From a bacterium (GTDB lineage Bacteria > UBA10199 > JAIBAG01), in NCBI GenBank assembly GCA_019695305.1, contig JAIBAG010000002.1:1-64000 (forward strand): a stretch of DNA of 64,000 nucleotides. Reading direction: 5' to 3'. Positions within the stretch are counted from its first letter, which is position 1, and each line of letters opens with the position of its first letter. Shown here piece by piece: positions 34,904 to 44,001 of this stretch. The notes beneath the pieces were generated by a model. The model made no database searches. It had not been told where the DNA came from and saw nothing but the letters and a program-made list of their open reading frames with translations. The translations under genes and the position numbers were made by a program.

Positions 34904-35779
34904 ATGACATTTACAGGATCCATGGTGGCCATCACCACCCCTTTTAAAAACGGCAAAGTTGATTTTGATAGTTTTCAAAAACTCATCAACCGTCAAATTG
35001 AAAACGGTACCAGTGTGATTGTTCCCTGCGGCACCACGGGCGAATCGGCCACGCTCACACACGAAGAACATGATGCCGTTATTGCCTTTACCGTTAAAAC
35101 AGTAGCTGGACGCGCCAAAGTATTAGCTGGAGCAGGCTCTAACGCCACACACGAAGCTATTCGTTTGCAAAAAGCAGCCGAAGAAGCCGGTGTGGATGGC
35201 ACCTTGCACATTACGCCCTATTACAACAAACCCACGCAAGAAGGCCTCTATCAGCATTTTAAAGCCATTGCTGAAATAGCTACCAAACCCATCATTTTAT
35301 ACAATGTGCCCGGCCGTACTGGTGTGAACATGCTTCCCGAAACAGTGGCCCGTTTAGCCAGCATTAAAAATATTGTGGGCATTAAAGAAGCCTGTGGCAA
35401 TTTGGAGCAAATAAAAAAACTGATCAGTCTTTGTCCTAAAGAATTTATCACTCTTTCGGGAGAAGATTCGCAAAGTCTGGATATTTATAAAATGGGAGGA
35501 CGCGGCGCTATTTCGGTAACGGCCAATGTTTGCCCTAAAGAATGTGCCGCCGAGTGGAAAGCGTTTGAAAGCGGAAATATAGCCGAAGCCGAAAAAATTC
35601 ATGCTCAGCTTTTACCCATTCATGACGCCATGTTTTTTGAAACAAATCCTATTCCGGTAAAAGCTACTTTAAGCTTATTGGGGCTTATTCAAGAAGAATA
35701 CCGTTTGCCCATGGTAAAAATGGGGGAAGCCAATAGAAATAAATTAATTGAAGTATTAAAAGCCAATAAAATTATATGA
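34904..35779 (+). CDS. dapA: 4-Hydroxy-tetrahydrodipicolinate synthase
   Basis: DapA condenses pyruvate with aspartate semialdehyde, the first committed DAP step. The 291-residue TIM barrel has CGTTGESATLTHEEH, the Tyr segment ILYNVPGRTG and the Schiff-base Lys in NIVGIKEACGNLEQ (about 163). It overlaps dapB by 4 bp. The length and motifs agree with a functional enzyme; the usual lysine-binding residues at the allosteric site cannot be judged reliably here. Confidence 0.96.
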   Translation: MTFTGSMVAITTPFKNGKVDFDSFQKLINRQIENGTSVIVPCGTTGESATLTHEEHDAVIAFTVKTVAGRAKVLAGAGSNATHEAIRLQKAAEEAGVDGTLHITPYYNKPTQEGLYQHFKAIAEIATKPIILYNVPGRTGVNMLPETVARLASIKNIVGIKEACGNLEQIKKLISLCPKEFITLSGEDSQSLDIYKMGGRGAISVTANVCPKECAAEWKAFESGNIAEAEKIHAQLLPIHDAMFFETNPIPVKATLSLLGLIQEEYRLPMVKMGEANRNKLIEVLKANKII

Positions 35780-36573
35780 CCACAAATGTCATCATCACAG
35801 GCGCCTTGGGGCGTATGGGCCAAACCTTAGTTACACGAGCCACTGAGCAATCTCAGTTTTATACCCTTGTGGGTGCTACCGAATACACCAATCATCCACA
35901 AATTGGCGAAGCTCTAAAAGGTGTCACTATTGAAAACTCTCTTGAATTGGTTTTAAGCAAAACAAAAAATGCCGTTGTCATTGATTTTACATCTCCCAAA
36001 GCAACACTGGCTCATTTGGAACAAATTCAAAAACATGGGGCTAAAATTGTTATTGGAACAACCGGCTTTGAACCGGCTGAAAAAAAGAAAATTATTGATG
36101 CTTCAAAAAAGACGGCCATTGTTATGGCCTCTAACATGAGTGTTGGCGTTAATACCCTTTTTAGCTTGGTGTCAATGGCGGCTAAAATTTTAAACCAGGG
36201 GTACGATATTGAAGTTATTGAGGCACACCATAAACTTAAAAAAGATGCTCCATCTGGCACAGCTGTGAGTCTAGCCGAAGTATTGGCAGAAGCTACCAAA
36301 AGAATTTATCCCGATAATTTTAATTTTCACCGCGAAGGCATGATTGGCGAGCGTAAACAAAGTGAAATTGGTATGCAAGTGATCCGCGGAGGCGATATTG
36401 TGGGCGAACATACCGTGATGTTTTGCGGCATGGGTGAGCGTTTAGAACTAAAGCATATTGCCACAAGTCGCTCTACTTTTGCCGATGGGGCCCTGCGTGC
36501 TGCCGCCTGGCTTTCTTCCAAGCAAAGTGGATTGTACGACATGAGAGATGTGTTAGGCATTCCAAAAAATTGA
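35776..36573 (+). CDS. dapB: 4-Hydroxy-tetrahydrodipicolinate reductase
   Basis: DapB reduces the DapA product with NAD(P)H. The 265 residues have the nucleotide-binding ITGALGRMGQTLV at the start, the conserved catalytic region EAHHKLKKDAPSGTAVSLAE (about 155) and the C-terminal tetramerisation segment. It starts 4 bp inside the dapA end, and its stop (TGATG) overlaps the start of the TPR lipoprotein gene. Later DAP genes (dapD, aminotransferase) are not in the window. Confidence 0.95.
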   Translation: MTTNVIITGALGRMGQTLVTRATEQSQFYTLVGATEYTNHPQIGEALKGVTIENSLELVLSKTKNAVVIDFTSPKATLAHLEQIQKHGAKIVIGTTGFEPAEKKKIIDASKKTAIVMASNMSVGVNTLFSLVSMAAKILNQGYDIEVIEAHHKLKKDAPSGTAVSLAEVLAEATKRIYPDNFNFHREGMIGERKQSEIGMQVIRGGDIVGEHTVMFCGMGERLELKHIATSRSTFADGALRAAAWLSSKQSGLYDMRDVLGIPKN

Positions 36574-38201
36574 TGAGCATTCATAACAAATCATTTCTCC
36601 CTCTTTTTATTTTTGTCCTGCTTTTTTCTGCCTGCTCTCATAATGCAAAACCAAAAACAGCAAAAAGCGTATCACCCAAAGAAGGGCAAAACAGTCTTTA
36701 CTATTATTTGGTATCCGAAATTGAAACCCTAAAAGGTGAAGACACTAGTGCCGATTTGTATTTAAACAAATCTATCGCTAAAGATCCAAATTCGGCTTAT
36801 TTACTTATTCAACAAGCCTATAAATATGCTCGCATTGGAAAAATTGAAGAATCGTTCTCACTTGCCCAAAAGGCCCGTTTAAAAGACCCTGCCAATACCG
36901 AACTGGCATTGCTGTTGGGAAAACTGTATACCTCAAAAGCAAATCCTGCCGAGGCCCAAAAATATTTTGAGGAAGTTTTGGTAAAAGATTCTGCAAACGA
37001 AGAAGCCGCCTCACTTTTGGCCCGCAGTTTTTTGGAACAAAAAAACACGGATGAGGCCATCCGTGTTTTAAACCGTTTCATAGACGCTAATCCCGAAGCC
37101 ATTGCAGCGCCTTTTTACCTGGCCAATATTTATACCACCTATAAAAAAGATCCGGCCAAAGCTATTGGCGTTTACGAAAAGATGAAGGATGCCATTCCGG
37201 ACGATCCTAAAATTTTAACACTGGTTAACGAAGCCTATTTGGCACAAAAAAATTACAAGAAAGCACTCGAAACATTGCTTGAATTAAAAGAGATCTTGCC
37301 TCACGACCTTACACTTGATGTAAAAATTGGGCTTATCTATTACGAATTAAAAGATCTTGATAAAGCCATGGCCACCTTTGAAGAATTACTTCAAAAGCAG
37401 CCCGAGGCCTATAAGGTGGCTTTTTATCTGGGTCTCATGAATCAGGAAAAGGGAAACAAGGATAAAGCCCTAGATTATTTTGCCAATATTCCTTCCGATT
37501 CCGATTTATATATTGAAGCTCTCACGCGTCGCGTGATTATCCTAAAAGAACAAAATAAACCCGAAGCCGTTTTTACTCTTTTAAACAAAGCTATTCACGA
37601 TAAACCCAAAGAAATTACCTTATACGATTTATTAGCATCCGTTTATGCTACCGATCAGAAGTTTGATGAAGCCTCCAAAGTACTAGAAAGTGCTCTCAAG
37701 AAAAACCCCAATAACGAGCACCTCTATTTTTCGCTAGGCGTTTTGTACGATAAAATGGGAGCCTACGATAAAAGCCTTTCTAGCATGCAACAGGTTATAG
37801 CTATAAACCCCCAAAACGCATTAGCCCTTAACTTTGTGGGTTATTCGTACGCCGAAAAAGGCATTAACCTGGAGCAAGCCAAAGAACTTATTTTAAAAGC
37901 GCTCACCATTAAACCAGACGATGGTTTTATTATGGATAGTTTAGGTTGGGTTTATTTTAAACAAGGGGACAGCCTTAAAGCAAACGAATGGATTAACAAG
38001 GCACTACGCTATTCACCCAAAGAACCTACTATTTTGGAACATTTGGGGATGCTGGCCTTAGAACAGGCCGATAAAAAGAAAGCCCGTACTTATTTGGAGC
38101 AGTCGCTTTTTTTACTGCAAAAAGACAGTAACTCTAAAAAGTTAGATTTACGGACACAGGAGCAAATAGAACGGATAAAAAAGAAATTAGGGGAACTGTG
38201 A
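36573..38201 (+). CDS. TPR-repeat lipoprotein
   Basis: The 542-residue protein has a lipoprotein signal (LLFSAC, Cys near residue 21) and then consecutive TPR units from about residue 50 to 520, with repeated AxxYxxxGxxxKA and PxxxxxLxxLGxxY patterns. TPR lipoproteins are scaffolds at the inner or outer membrane. I start at the ATG at 36573, which overlaps the dapB stop, instead of the TTG three bases earlier. It overlaps the LolB-like gene by 4 bp. The partner is unknown. Confidence 0.85.
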   Translation: MSIHNKSFLPLFIFVLLFSACSHNAKPKTAKSVSPKEGQNSLYYYLVSEIETLKGEDTSADLYLNKSIAKDPNSAYLLIQQAYKYARIGKIEESFSLAQKARLKDPANTELALLLGKLYTSKANPAEAQKYFEEVLVKDSANEEAASLLARSFLEQKNTDEAIRVLNRFIDANPEAIAAPFYLANIYTTYKKDPAKAIGVYEKMKDAIPDDPKILTLVNEAYLAQKNYKKALETLLELKEILPHDLTLDVKIGLIYYELKDLDKAMATFEELLQKQPEAYKVAFYLGLMNQEKGNKDKALDYFANIPSDSDLYIEALTRRVIILKEQNKPEAVFTLLNKAIHDKPKEITLYDLLASVYATDQKFDEASKVLESALKKNPNNEHLYFSLGVLYDKMGAYDKSLSSMQQVIAINPQNALALNFVGYSYAEKGINLEQAKELILKALTIKPDDGFIMDSLGWVYFKQGDSLKANEWINKALRYSPKEPTILEHLGMLALEQADKKKARTYLEQSLFLLQKDSNSKKLDLRTQEQIERIKKKLGEL

Positions 38202-38638
38202 GATATTTTTTCTTTATTTTTTTACTTCTCTTTTCTTTATCTACATTTGCCCAGGAGCTACCCGCCTTTAAACAAGCCAAAGGACTGGCGGATGTAACTC
38301 TTACTTATAAAAAAAGAACAATTAAAACTTTATCGGCAATTATTATTACTAAAAATGAAGTTATTTTTGAAGCCGTAGATGATTTTGGCAACACACCTTT
38401 TGCTGCCTCACTCAACAAAAAGAATTTTAAAAAAGTAACTCGTTTACCCATGAACTTTGACGATTTTTCTGCCATTTTACTGATGGAAACTTGCCCCTCA
38501 CAGTATCAAAATGCAAAAATAACCATTGAAGCCGACCATTTTAAGACTTTTAAAAAGATAAACTATCCGTTACAAATGGTGTTTAAAACTAAGAAGGGAT
38601 CACTCACCATCCAATGGAAAAACATCGAGCTCTCATAA
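38198..38638 (+). CDS. Exported LolB-like small protein
   Basis: The 146-residue protein has a cleavable signal peptide (cleavage after STFA near residue 18) but no lipobox Cys. The mature part, with AVDDFGNTPFAA and RLPMNFDDFSAILL, resembles the LolB/DUF4292 type fold in which an EALDPFGNxxF motif is followed by a LxLPLSxxDL motif. LolB receives lipoproteins from LolA at the outer membrane; a form without its own lipid anchor would be unusual. It overlaps both flanking genes. The assignment is tentative. Confidence 0.5.
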   Translation: MRYFFFIFLLLFSLSTFAQELPAFKQAKGLADVTLTYKKRTIKTLSAIIITKNEVIFEAVDDFGNTPFAASLNKKNFKKVTRLPMNFDDFSAILLMETCPSQYQNAKITIEADHFKTFKKINYPLQMVFKTKKGSLTIQWKNIELS

Positions 38639-40203
38639 TTATTTTTTTTCTGTCTTTTTTATTAGCTTGCGATCCCCAAGTTAAACTTGATCCTGCAACC
38701 TTGCGAATTGGGCTAACAGCCGAACCCGATACCTTAAATCCCATTTTAGCCAGCGATGCCTATGCCGAACGCATTTTAGGTTACGTAAACGATTCGCTCA
38801 TTGATCGTAATAAGGATACACTCGACTTTGAACCAAAGCTTGCCGAACGCTGGGAAATTAGCAAAGACGGTTTAGAATATACTTTTCACCTGCGTAAAAA
38901 CGTTAAATGGCACGATGGCCAACCGTTTACTGCCGATGATGTTATTTATTCTTTTAATAAAATAAAAGACCCCACTACCGAAGCGCCGTTTTTACGCGTT
39001 TATTATGAAGATATTAAAAACGTAGAAAAGCAAGACGACTATACCGTTAAGTTTACCTACGCCAAACCCTACTTTTTGGCCCTGTCTATGTGTGGAGGCA
39101 TGCCTCTTGTGCCCAAACATGTTTTTGACGATGGCACTGATTTTAATCGCCATCCGGCCCGTCGCCAGCCTATTGGAACTGGCCCTTATAAATTTGGAGT
39201 ATGGGATACTAATAAAAAAATCACACTCATCCGCAACGAAGATTATTGGGGACCAAAACCGGCCATTCGGGAAATAGACAACATTATTATTTCGGATGAA
39301 AAAATTGCCTTTCAGGTTTTAAAAAAGGGAGATCTCGATTTTTTTAGCTTACGCCCCATCCAGTGGGTAAAACAAACAGGTGATGAAAAATTTAATGCCC
39401 TGTTTAACAAATACACCTATTTGCTCCCGTCCTATAATTATATTGGCTACAACATGCAAAAACCCTTTTTTAAGGATGCGCGCGTACGTCTGGCCATGAC
39501 ATCGCTCATCAATAGGCCCAAACTGTTGGAAAAAATAAATTATGATTTGGGTATTATCATCGAAAGTCCATTTTTCCCCGATTCGGACCAGTACAATAAA
39601 AAACTAACACTTCATCCCTATGATCCCGCCAAAGCCAAACAATTGTTAACAGAAGCCGGCTGGGCCGATCATGATGGGGATGGCATTTTAGATAAAGACG
39701 GACAAAAGTTTGAATTTACCTTTCTCTATCCTTCGTCGGCCACTTTTACCGAACGATTAGCCTCTATTTTAAAAGAAGATTTGTCTCAACTGGGCATTAA
39801 TATGAAAATTGTAAAAATGGAATGGGCCGCTTTTATCAATAAAATTGAATCAAAAGATTTTGAGGCCACGTCACTGGGATGGTCGTCCAGTTTTGAAAGC
39901 GATCCTTATCAATTATGGCACTCATCACAGGCCAAAATGGATCGTGGTTCCAATTTCGTGTCGTTTGAAAATGAAGAAGCCGACAGACTTATAGAAAAAG
40001 CACGTGTTGAGTTTGATAAACAAAAACGAAACGCACTGTATTATCGCTTTCAGGAAATTATTTACAACGAACAACCTTATACGTTTTTATTTAACAATTA
40101 CTCGTTGGTCGTGGTATCGAAACGCTTTACCAATGTAAAGGTACATAAAGCCGGTCTGGACCCACTTGATTGGATTCCGGCAACAGCAACACAAAGTCAA
40201 TAA
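38614..40203 (+). CDS. Oligopeptide/dipeptide ABC transporter substrate-binding lipoprotein
   Basis: The 529-residue family 5 solute-binding protein has a lipobox (LLAC, near residue 19). Typical features are EPDTLNPILASDAYAERIL, the DDVIYSFNKI segment and RQPIGTGPYKF. It binds peptides or similar ligands for an ABC importer. It overlaps the 3' end of the LolB-like gene by 25 bp, and the permease starts at its stop (TAATG). Its own substrate cannot be told from sequence. Confidence 0.9.
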   Translation: MEKHRALIIIFFLSFLLACDPQVKLDPATLRIGLTAEPDTLNPILASDAYAERILGYVNDSLIDRNKDTLDFEPKLAERWEISKDGLEYTFHLRKNVKWHDGQPFTADDVIYSFNKIKDPTTEAPFLRVYYEDIKNVEKQDDYTVKFTYAKPYFLALSMCGGMPLVPKHVFDDGTDFNRHPARRQPIGTGPYKFGVWDTNKKITLIRNEDYWGPKPAIREIDNIIISDEKIAFQVLKKGDLDFFSLRPIQWVKQTGDEKFNALFNKYTYLLPSYNYIGYNMQKPFFKDARVRLAMTSLINRPKLLEKINYDLGIIIESPFFPDSDQYNKKLTLHPYDPAKAKQLLTEAGWADHDGDGILDKDGQKFEFTFLYPSSATFTERLASILKEDLSQLGINMKIVKMEWAAFINKIESKDFEATSLGWSSSFESDPYQLWHSSQAKMDRGSNFVSFENEEADRLIEKARVEFDKQKRNALYYRFQEIIYNEQPYTFLFNNYSLVVVSKRFTNVKVHKAGLDPLDWIPATATQSQ

Positions 40204-41279
40204 TGATTCAGTATATTATCAAACGATTACTTCTTATGATTCCTACACTGGTGGGAATAACGCTTATTACTTTTTTAATTATGAAACTTGCCCCTGGCGA
40301 TCCGGTATCACTCAAGCTCATGTTTGCCGGCCAAGGCTTATCGCCCGAAGGATTAGCAAAAGAATTAGCAAAAAAAGAAGACCCCATTCCTTTACCCGCC
40401 TGGCTTGTTAGGCTTGCCGAAGGTCAAAACGGAGAACGCAAAGGAAGTAAAACCGAAAAAGCTATTACATGGACAGGTAAAAATACTATTTTGTATGGCA
40501 AATGGCTAAAAAATATTGTGAAACTTGATTTTGGCTACTCTGCCAAAGATAAGAGGCCGGTGTTATCACGCATTTTAGAAGCCATTCCTATTACACTGGC
40601 TATTAATATCATTTCCATTTGTATTGTTTATTTTATTTCCATTCCCTTGGGCGTTTGGTCGGCGCTACACCGCGATACTACTATGGATAAACTGGTGATG
40701 ATCAAACTGTTTATCCTCTATTCTCTTCCATCGTTTTGGGTGGCTACTCTGTTACTGGTGTATTTGGCCGGTGGTGAATATCTCAATTTATTCCCCATGA
40801 TGGGTTACGAATCGGCTAGCATTAGCGAATTGGGTTTTGGCGCCTGGATCATCAATGTAGCCTGGCACTTGGTACTGCCTATCATTGCCTCCACCTACGA
40901 AGGCTTTGCCTTTTTATCACGCTTTGAACGTGCCAATTTTTTAGAAGTGATGAAGCAAGATTATATCCGTACCGCCCGTGCCAAGGGGCTATCGGAAACA
41001 CAGGTCATTTGGAAACATATTTTTCGTAATTCACTCATCCCACTTGTAACCTTGATGGGCTCTTTGTTGCCTGCCCTCTTAGGCGGCTCGGTAATTATTG
41101 AAGAAATTTTTTCAATCCCGGGCATGGGCATGCTCTCATTTGAAGCCGTGCTTGGGCGCGACTACAATGTGATTATGGGCATCACCACCATCTCGGCTTT
41201 TTTAACGCTCTTAAGCCTTTTGTTATCGGATATTCTGTATATGTTTGTAGACCCGCGAATTAGCTTTGAGGGCAAGTAA
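40203..41279 (+). CDS. DppB/OppB-type ABC permease
   Basis: I choose the ATG at 40203 (MIQYIIKRLLLMIPTLVGIT), overlapping the preceding stop by one base, rather than a longer frame beginning at 40170. The 358-residue protein has six membrane segments, the EAA loop DYIRTARAKGLSETQVIWKH and an enlarged loop of about 60 residues after the first segment. Only this one permease is present: the second permease and the two ATPases of a Dpp/Opp system are not next to it. It may pair with parts encoded elsewhere. Confidence 0.88.
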   Translation: MIQYIIKRLLLMIPTLVGITLITFLIMKLAPGDPVSLKLMFAGQGLSPEGLAKELAKKEDPIPLPAWLVRLAEGQNGERKGSKTEKAITWTGKNTILYGKWLKNIVKLDFGYSAKDKRPVLSRILEAIPITLAINIISICIVYFISIPLGVWSALHRDTTMDKLVMIKLFILYSLPSFWVATLLLVYLAGGEYLNLFPMMGYESASISELGFGAWIINVAWHLVLPIIASTYEGFAFLSRFERANFLEVMKQDYIRTARAKGLSETQVIWKHIFRNSLIPLVTLMGSLLPALLGGSVIIEEIFSIPGMGMLSFEAVLGRDYNVIMGITTISAFLTLLSLLLSDILYMFVDPRISFEGK

Positions 41280-41281
41280 GC

Positions 41282-42010
41282 ATGAATAAAGTTCTCGTCA
41301 TCGCAGGACTAGACCCCCTAGGTTATTCCGGCCTTCTTCGCGATACATCCATGATTCATCATCTTGGTTTTCAATCTGCAGCTATTGTTACAGCTCTCAC
41401 CTCTCAAACCAAAACAAAATTTTATAAAGCACAGCCAGCAAACTCTACACAACTTAAAAACCAATTACGGGCTACGCTCCCATTTTCTCAATACAAAGCC
41501 ATTAAACTGGGCATGTTAGGCAATGAAAAAATAGTAACAACACTTGCTAAAACACTCAAAAAAAACAAATACCCGTTTCTTGTAGCCGATCCCGTTTTTA
41601 AATCGAGCTCGGGAGGCACTCTTCTTACACCCAAAGGCATCTCTATTTTTCTCAAAAAACTTTTACCTCTGTGCCATATTTGGACTCCTAATTTACACGA
41701 GGCTTCGCTTATTTTAAAAAGACCCGTCACGTCATCGGAGCATATGTATGCCGCTCTTTTTGAATTGTACAACACCTATCACGTGCCGCTTCTGTTAAAA
41801 GGCGGGCATTTGAAGAGCAAGATTATTGATTTGTATTACGATGGAAAAGAGATCATAGAATTTCGCCATAAACGTGTTGATAAAAAAACACGTGGTACAG
41901 GTTGTGCCTTAGCCAGTTTAATAGCCGGTTTTTACGCCCAAAAACGCAATATTAAAAAAGCCGTAATAGCTGCCGAACAAAAGTTACAGGAGATTATCCG
42001 CTATGACTAG
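41282..42010 (+). CDS. thiD: ThiD-like hydroxymethylpyrimidine/pyridoxal kinase
   Basis: The 242-residue ribokinase-fold protein has the N-terminal VIAGLDPLGYSGLLRD segment and the anion-hole motif TRGTGCALASLIA with the catalytic region just before it. ThiD phosphorylates HMP or HMP-P in thiamin synthesis; PdxK-type pyridoxal kinases are close relatives. The first motif deviates from the usual GSDSxGGAGxQAD (here LDPLGYSGLLRD), so substrate preference is uncertain. It overlaps the Ste24 gene by 8 bp; no thiamin genes are adjacent. Confidence 0.8.
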   Translation: MNKVLVIAGLDPLGYSGLLRDTSMIHHLGFQSAAIVTALTSQTKTKFYKAQPANSTQLKNQLRATLPFSQYKAIKLGMLGNEKIVTTLAKTLKKNKYPFLVADPVFKSSSGGTLLTPKGISIFLKKLLPLCHIWTPNLHEASLILKRPVTSSEHMYAALFELYNTYHVPLLLKGGHLKSKIIDLYYDGKEIIEFRHKRVDKKTRGTGCALASLIAGFYAQKRNIKKAVIAAEQKLQEIIRYD

Positions 42011-43256
42011 CACCACTCTTTTTTATCTCTTCCTTTTCTTTTACACCGTACATGCAGGTTGGGAACTTCTGCTAACTTATCTTAACATGCAGCATATCAA
42101 ACAACACCGGCATGAGATTCCTGCTTATTTTCAAGATAAAATAGACCAACCCACTTATCAAAAAAGCATCGATTACACGCTTACCAAATCCCGTTTTGAA
42201 ATTATCACTACCCTTGTCGATAGCGCAGCCCTTTGGTGCTTTTTGCTAGCTAATGGTTTAAACGAGGTTGACTATTTTTTAAGAAATTATGAACTCTCCC
42301 CACTCTTTCATTCTGTTTGCTTTATTTTTACTTTGGGGTTTTTGTCATCTATTTTAGGCTTTCCTTTTTCTCTCTATCATCATTTTGTTATCGAAAAGAG
42401 ATTTGGCTTTAACAAAATGACACTTGCCACATTTGTATTAGATAAAATTAAAGCGCTGGCTCTTAGCTTAATTTTAGGAGGCCCAATCCTGTTATTGTTA
42501 TTTTATTTATGGGATAAAGCCGGCTCCGCGTGGTGGGCTTATGCCTTTTTATCACTTTTTGCTTTTCAAATGCTCCTAGCTGCTATTTTTCCAACCGTAT
42601 TAGCTCCGCTCTTTAATAAATTTACACCACTTCCGGATGGAGCACTAAAAGACGCCATCTACAACCTGGCTCGTAAAATTAATTTTAACATGTCGGGTAT
42701 TTTTACTATCGACGGATCCAAGCGCTCCAGCCATTCCAACGCCTACTTTGCCGGCATGGGGCGCTTAAGGCGCATCGTTCTTTTTGATACTTTAGAAAAG
42801 CAGATGACGCAGGATGAAATTATTGCGGTGCTGGCCCACGAGATGGGACACAATATTAAAAAACATGTGCAAAAAAATTTAATTCTTTCTTTCATCTCCA
42901 CTTTTATTTCATTTTATGTTTTATCGCTCCTTTATACCTATCCGCCCTTTTACGAAGCCTTTGCTATTACCACACCCTCTACCCACATGGCGTTAACACT
43001 CTTTGGTCTTTTTTCGGGAGCCTTTACATTTATGATCACCCCTCTCTTAACAGGACTTTCTCGCAAACACGAGTACGAAGCAGACGCTTTTTCGGTTGAA
43101 ACCACGCACGATAAGCAGTCTATGATTTCTTCGCTGGTAAAACTGTCTAAGGAAAACCTCTCTAACCTCACTCCTCACCCCTGGTACAGCTTTTACCACT
43201 ACTCCCACCCCACCACTTTAGAGCGTGTAAAAGCTATTGAGAAAATCCCGGTGTAA
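42003..43256 (+). CDS. M48-family membrane metalloprotease (Ste24 type)
   Basis: The 417-residue protein has several N-terminal membrane segments, the zinc motif HEMGH in VLAHEMGHNIKKH (near 280), two further membrane segments and the third ligand in RKHEYEADAFSVE. This is the Ste24/CAAX-protease 1 layout. Bacterial members degrade damaged or misfolded membrane proteins. It overlaps thiD and is followed after 18 bp by the glycosidase gene. Substrates are unknown. Confidence 0.93.
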   Translation: MTSTTLFYLFLFFYTVHAGWELLLTYLNMQHIKQHRHEIPAYFQDKIDQPTYQKSIDYTLTKSRFEIITTLVDSAALWCFLLANGLNEVDYFLRNYELSPLFHSVCFIFTLGFLSSILGFPFSLYHHFVIEKRFGFNKMTLATFVLDKIKALALSLILGGPILLLLFYLWDKAGSAWWAYAFLSLFAFQMLLAAIFPTVLAPLFNKFTPLPDGALKDAIYNLARKINFNMSGIFTIDGSKRSSHSNAYFAGMGRLRRIVLFDTLEKQMTQDEIIAVLAHEMGHNIKKHVQKNLILSFISTFISFYVLSLLYTYPPFYEAFAITTPSTHMALTLFGLFSGAFTFMITPLLTGLSRKHEYEADAFSVETTHDKQSMISSLVKLSKENLSNLTPHPWYSFYHYSHPTTLERVKAIEKIPV

Positions 43257-43274
43257 GGTTATCTTTTTAAAGCT

Positions 43275-44000
43275 ATGGGCTTTTTGTGGCGTACCATTTT
43301 TATTTTGTTTTTATGGACTCCCCAGGTTTGGGCGGGCACTTGGCAAAATTTGGCCTTGGGTCTTAACTATCAAAAAATTGAAACTGGCGGCACAGTATTA
43401 CATGCCTTTAAAATTGATCCCAATCAATACACCATTAAGCCCGTCATGGCACTACCGGGACAAATAAATTCCGTTAAAACCATGGCCGATAAAAATGCCG
43501 CCCTTTTGGTCATTAACGCCAATTTTTTTGATGAGCAAGGAAAGCCCCTGGGTCTTATAAAAAAAGACGGCCAGGTGTTAAATGCGCTAAAGAAAGTATC
43601 GTGGTGGGGCGTGATGAGCTTTGAAAAAAGTCGCATCCGTATCATCCATACCAGTGAATTTGCCGATAGCGCCAAAGTGATAAGCGCCTTACAAGCAGGC
43701 CCTCGTTTGGTTGTAAATGGTATTACGCCAAAAATAAAAGAAGAAACTAGCCCCAAAACAGCTATTGGCTTAACGCACGATCATCAGGTGGTTATAGTTG
43801 TGTCGCAATCGTTTGTGTCTATCAACAAATTGGCCGATTTATTATCGCAACCTGAAGAAAAGGGTGGATTAGGCTTGGTTGATGCACTCAATTTAGACGG
43901 CGGTTCATCCACGCAAATTTATGCCAAAATAGGAAATTTTGAACTGAGCTTACCCAGCTATGTGGAGTTGCCGTCGGGCTTGGGCGTTTTTAACCGCTAA
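43275..44000 (+). CDS. NAGPA-type phosphodiester glycosidase, exported
   Basis: The 241-residue protein has a signal peptide (about 1-20, ending VWA) and the NAGPA/DUF2233 fold: LVINANFFDEQGKPLGL, LQAGPRLVVNGI and the C-terminal DALNLDGGSSTQIYAK, with conserved Asp residues. NAGPA-like enzymes cut phosphodiester bonds to sugars; bacterial members act on envelope glycans. It ends 1 bp before the convergent rho gene. The real substrate is unknown. Confidence 0.85.
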   Translation: MGFLWRTIFILFLWTPQVWAGTWQNLALGLNYQKIETGGTVLHAFKIDPNQYTIKPVMALPGQINSVKTMADKNAALLVINANFFDEQGKPLGLIKKDGQVLNALKKVSWWGVMSFEKSRIRIIHTSEFADSAKVISALQAGPRLVVNGITPKIKEETSPKTAIGLTHDHQVVIVVSQSFVSINKLADLLSQPEEKGGLGLVDALNLDGGSSTQIYAKIGNFELSLPSYVELPSGLGVFNR

Positions 44001-44001
44001 A

